From Treponema sp. (GTDB lineage: Bacteria; Spirochaetota; Spirochaetia; Treponematales; Treponemataceae), in contig JAEDGP010000029.1 in NCBI GenBank assembly GCA_016297405.1, forward strand, positions 1 through 24,212: DNA of 24,212 bases, in the 5' to 3' direction. The notes under the pieces are model-generated. The model was not told where the DNA came from. It did no database searches and saw only the letters and a program-made list of their open reading frames with translations. Both the position numbers and the translations under genes were made by a program. Shown here in pieces: positions 21,457-24,212 of this stretch. Position 1 is the first letter of the stretch. Each line of letters begins with the position of its first letter.

Positions 21457-22716
21457 TTAAAGTTCTACATCGTTACCTTTATAGTTTGAGAAAGAATCTA
21501 ATGTAACCTTTGGCAATACAGACTGAACAAATTTGCTTTTCAATGCAATGGAAACAGCTTCATCAAAAGTGGCAGGAAGTTTCTGAAGACCAGCTTTTTC
21601 ATGTTCTGAACTATTAAATATATTCACTGTAAGTTCATCTGAAAGCTTTTCCTTGTTCTTAATTCCTTCCATACCAGCCTGTATAATAAGCGCAAAAGCT
21701 GAATACTGATTACAGGTAGAATCAGGAGAGCGCAACTCAATGCGACCTCTTGACGAATCTGCAACATTAGGAATGCGAATCAACTGACTTCTGTTTCCAT
21801 GGCTCCATCCCACATACATAGGAGCTTCAAAACTTCCAAATCTTTTATACGAAGATTTGCTTGAATTCAAAAATGCAGTAATTTCCTTGATTCGATTCAT
21901 TATACCGGCAATAAAACACTTAGCCTCTTCACAAAAATCTTTGTCTGCAAAAAGATTTTTTCCGTCTTTTGAAAGGGAAAGATTTATGTGCAGCCCGTTT
22001 CCGGCCTTTTCATCCAATGGCTTTGGCGCAAAACTTGCATACAAACCGTTTCTTGCCGCAACTGTGCTTACAACAGTTTTGAACGTAGCCAGATTATCTG
22101 CTGCACAAATTGGCGAAGAATATCTGAAATCTACCTCATGCTGACCAGGGCCTGTTTCATGATGGGACATTTCTGGCTGAATCCCCATTTGCTCAAGTGT
22201 AATGCAAATATCGCGGCGAACATTTTCACCTCGATCCAATGGAGCCAAATCACAATATCCGCCATTGTCATGTGGAATTTTTGTAGGATTACCATTTTCA
22301 TCCAACTGAAAAAGATAGAATTCACATTCCGTACCAATCTGAACCGAATACCCATCTTTTTTTAACTTTTCGCAAGTCTGTTGCAAAATATAACGTGTAT
22401 CGCCTTCAAAAGGTTTTCCATCCGGATATCTTATGTTGCAGTAAAAACGAACTACACGACCATGCTGAGGTCGCCATGGCAATACAGAAAGCGTAGATGG
22501 GTCAGGAACAAGAAACAAATCACTGCGGTCAACTTCCAGAAAGCCTTTTACCGCGCTGGCATCAAAAGAAATGCCTGTTTCAAAAGCCCTTTCCAGCTCG
22601 GAAGGCTGAATCGAAATGCTTTTTAGAACCCCAAAAATGTCTGTGAAAAAAAGTTTTATGAACTTTACGTCATTTTCTGCAATATACTGCAGAACTTCTC
22701 TTTTTGAGTATTCCAT
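21457..22716 (-). CDS. glnA: Glutamine synthetase, type I, C-terminally short
   Basis: Glutamine synthetase joins ammonia to glutamate using ATP. The 419-residue product aligns by eye along the Bacillus GSI-alpha enzyme. Matches include the FTDIFG segment, the metal-ligand strand GTECEFYLF (E130, E132), SHHETGPGQHE (about 184-194), NGLHIN, NRSQLIRIP and RIELRSPD. Deviations include FDGSS changed to FDASA, Arg62 of B. subtilis (feedback inhibition) replaced by E61, NPYL changed to NQYS, and a C-terminus about 25 residues shorter. The adenylylation Tyr of the beta type is absent (NIFNSS). The frame is open to a GTG at 22725, but the ATG at 22716 has GGAG six bases upstream. It is first in an operon with the ANTAR gene. 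A related gamma-glutamyl ligase activity cannot be excluded. Confidence 0.88.
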   Translation of the reverse strand: MEYSKREVLQYIAENDVKFIKLFFTDIFGVLKSISIQPSELERAFETGISFDASAVKGFLEVDRSDLFLVPDPSTLSVLPWRPQHGRVVRFYCNIRYPDGKPFEGDTRYILQQTCEKLKKDGYSVQIGTECEFYLFQLDENGNPTKIPHDNGGYCDLAPLDRGENVRRDICITLEQMGIQPEMSHHETGPGQHEVDFRYSSPICAADNLATFKTVVSTVAARNGLYASFAPKPLDEKAGNGLHINLSLSKDGKNLFADKDFCEEAKCFIAGIMNRIKEITAFLNSSKSSYKRFGSFEAPMYVGWSHGNRSQLIRIPNVADSSRGRIELRSPDSTCNQYSAFALIIQAGMEGIKNKEKLSDELTVNIFNSSEHEKAGLQKLPATFDEAVSIALKSKFVQSVLPKVTLDSFSNYKGNDVEL

Positions 22717-22736
22717 ATATGGCACTCCAATGAAAC

Positions 22737-22778
22737 TGAATTTGCAAACATTCTATACAAATTCAAAAGATATTTCCA
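22737..22778 (-). promoter_or_regulatory. Possible glnA promoter with inverted repeat around the -10
   Basis: On the minus strand, TGGAAA (22773-22778), 17 bases, TAGAAT (22750-22755), leader of about 27 bases. An 8-bp perfect inverted repeat, TGAATTTG (22737-22744) and CAAATTCA (22758-22765), surrounds the -10 box. This could be an operator or a small RNA hairpin. Confidence 0.4.
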
Positions 22779-22871
22779 TAAAAAAATCGAGAATAGTCCT
22801 TTTCAGACAGTATGTGAACATAACCATAAAAATCTTTCATGGAAGAATAAAAAAAAGCCGTTACTTTATAT

Positions 22872-24197
22872 ATGGAAAAACTCAACGTAAAAAAGACAAA
22901 TCGAAAAAAAAAGCTGATAATCGGAATTTCCGTTGCCGCTATCCTGGCAATTGCAGCAATAATTGGCATTGCACTTATCGCTCTTTCCATTAATAACAAA
23001 AAGCCAATTGCGGCCTTTTATGGATTGACAGAAAATCAGAAAGTGTCACTGGAATCACAGCTCCAAACTACATTGGAAAGACGAAAAACAGGAAATCATC
23101 TTCCATACGAAATCATTACGCTAAATCCAAACGTTCCACTTGAACAGGCAATAAACGAAAGCGGCAAAACGCCAGATTTGATTTTCACAAAACTCGGTCT
23201 TAATGCAGAAAATCTGGCCGCAAAATCGCTGGATATGGGATTTGGATTAGATAAAAACGAACTGGACGTTGTTTCCAATTCTATTCAAGGACTTGCAATA
23301 GAACCTTACGCAAAGGGAAAAACTATCGCCGCCGTTCCTCTTCTTACAGATCATTACCAAATGGATATAAACACAGAACAGTACCAAAAATCATCAGTTC
23401 ATCGCATAGCTGATTTAGATGACCTGGAAACTTTTTTGAGCATTGCGAAAAAAATGAACCAACATAACGCCGGATTTGCGCCAATTATTTTTGCAGGCGG
23501 CGATAACGCCGAACTTTTGAATGTACTGCAGGTACTTACAGAAGCTTCAGGAGATATGGATAACGTTAAAGCCGCAAAAATCTTAATAAGAGAAGAAACT
23601 CAGAAAGCCGCCCCGGATTACGTAAGCCTGGCAAAGCAGCTGGTTTCAAACGGTGGACTATTTTACAAGGCGGCTCAACTTCTGAAAAAATGGGACAATA
23701 TGGGCTATCTGCCAGAAAACTACCTTCAATTCCAAAAATCAGAAGTATCTTTCTACATGGAAACAAACCTTACCTGTGCTTCAATTCTGCCGCTTTCACT
23801 TCATAGAACTATCAAGCATAATGTTCTGATGAATTACACCACCATCTACATGCCAGGCATTAGCGAAAACATGAACAGAAGCTTTATTGCGCCTGTCATT
23901 GGGGTAATTCCATACGGAAATAAAAACTTATGGGAACGATTTGTTTCTCTATTTGTAAAAAACAAGTCACTGGATTCCGTAAAACAATTTCTTAATGATC
24001 AGAACGGTTCCATTGCTGGCCGAACAATGCTTGCTCCTGTAAACAAAACTGCCATAACCGTTGACAAACAGGCAAATGACACTCGTTTCTGGATTGCTGC
24101 ATCTGGAACGCCTTCCCTTCCCCTTAGCGATGACTGTTTTCTTTGGGATGAAAAACTTTCAAAACTTGCAAATGAATTAAGATTCATGCTCAAATAG
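22872..24197 (+). CDS. Membrane-anchored solute-binding-like protein
   Basis: The 441-residue protein has a short basic cytoplasmic N-terminus (K/R-rich, residues 3-14) and one membrane helix (about 15-40) with no cleavage site or lipobox. The rest is an exported domain. Its composition and layout resemble family 1 extracellular solute-binding proteins of sugar ABC transporters: PDLIFTKLGL, then KTIAAVPLLTDHYQMDINTEQY, GFAPIIFAGGDN and FIAPVIGVIPYGNK. It is anchored by a helix instead of lipidation. No ABC permease or ATPase lies next to it in this window, though the sequence ends 15 bases after its stop. No Shine-Dalgarno sequence or clear promoter was found before the ATG. The family assignment is a fold-level impression. 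Confidence 0.68.
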   Translation: MEKLNVKKTNRKKKLIIGISVAAILAIAAIIGIALIALSINNKKPIAAFYGLTENQKVSLESQLQTTLERRKTGNHLPYEIITLNPNVPLEQAINESGKTPDLIFTKLGLNAENLAAKSLDMGFGLDKNELDVVSNSIQGLAIEPYAKGKTIAAVPLLTDHYQMDINTEQYQKSSVHRIADLDDLETFLSIAKKMNQHNAGFAPIIFAGGDNAELLNVLQVLTEASGDMDNVKAAKILIREETQKAAPDYVSLAKQLVSNGGLFYKAAQLLKKWDNMGYLPENYLQFQKSEVSFYMETNLTCASILPLSLHRTIKHNVLMNYTTIYMPGISENMNRSFIAPVIGVIPYGNKNLWERFVSLFVKNKSLDSVKQFLNDQNGSIAGRTMLAPVNKTAITVDKQANDTRFWIAASGTPSLPLSDDCFLWDEKLSKLANELRFMLK

Positions 24198-24212
24198 TTT
24201 TCCCAATACGTC

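Noticed and set aside
22719..22737. TGGCAC near the glnA start as a sigma-54 promoter (-24 box)
   Set aside because: The matching GC of the -12 element is absent at the required spacing, and the strand points away from glnA.

Overview
The window looks like chromosomal DNA from a commensal or free-living spirochaete, most likely Treponema or a close relative. The DNA is A/T-rich. The protein set is typical of that genus: a DUF4015 glycosidase-like protein, OmpA-domain and beta-barrel outer-membrane candidates, a LysM protein, a Slt-type lipoprotein and a glnA/ANTAR pair. The genus call rests on remembered family resemblance, not on a search. No rRNA, tRNA, CRISPR array, prophage or insertion sequence was seen. 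Seventeen protein genes fill the window and no gap exceeds about 230 bases.

Layout. 1-4.0 kb, plus strand: radA (DNA repair ATPase) and a large secreted DUF4015 protein. 4.0-5.3 kb: a PrsW-family membrane protease (minus) and a shikimate-kinase-like gene (plus), transcribed divergently from interleaved promoters. 5.4-11.8 kb, minus strand: a nifU-slyD pair, a Slt70-like lytic transglycosylase lipoprotein, a one-pass LysM protein whose N-terminus looks like an Hsp70 substrate-binding domain, and a secreted repeat protein. 12.0-13.7 kb, plus strand: an IlvY-like LysR regulator overlapping a uracil-DNA-glycosylase-like gene. 13.7-18.2 kb, minus strand: an OmpA-domain protein followed directly by arginase, then a six-helix membrane protein and an outer-membrane beta-barrel candidate. 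18.3-20.3 kb, minus strand: htpG. 20.5-24.2 kb: a small helical protein (plus), glnA followed by an ANTAR regulator (minus), and a membrane-anchored solute-binding-like protein (plus).

Two translation modes seem to coexist. One group of genes has clear Shine-Dalgarno sequences: slyD, nifU, the LysM gene, the repeat-protein gene, the UDG-like gene, arginase, the six-helix protein, glnA and the ANTAR gene. A second group (prsW, aroK-like, slt, the ompA-like gene, the beta-barrel gene, possibly radA) has none. In these a sigma-70-type -10 box sits six bases before the start codon, so the predicted transcript begins at or next to the ATG. This recurring leaderless layout is the most distinctive pattern in the window.

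Other points of interest: the Hsp70-SBD/TM/LysM protein; an OmpA domain that lacks its diaminopimelate-binding Asp and is followed by arginase, in a lineage whose peptidoglycan contains ornithine; a divergent, C-terminally short glutamine synthetase paired with an ANTAR protein whose receiver lacks its Mg-binding acidic pair; a SlyD with a cysteine-only metal tail; and a palindromic, GC-rich intergenic repeat cluster at about 16.15-16.23 kb.
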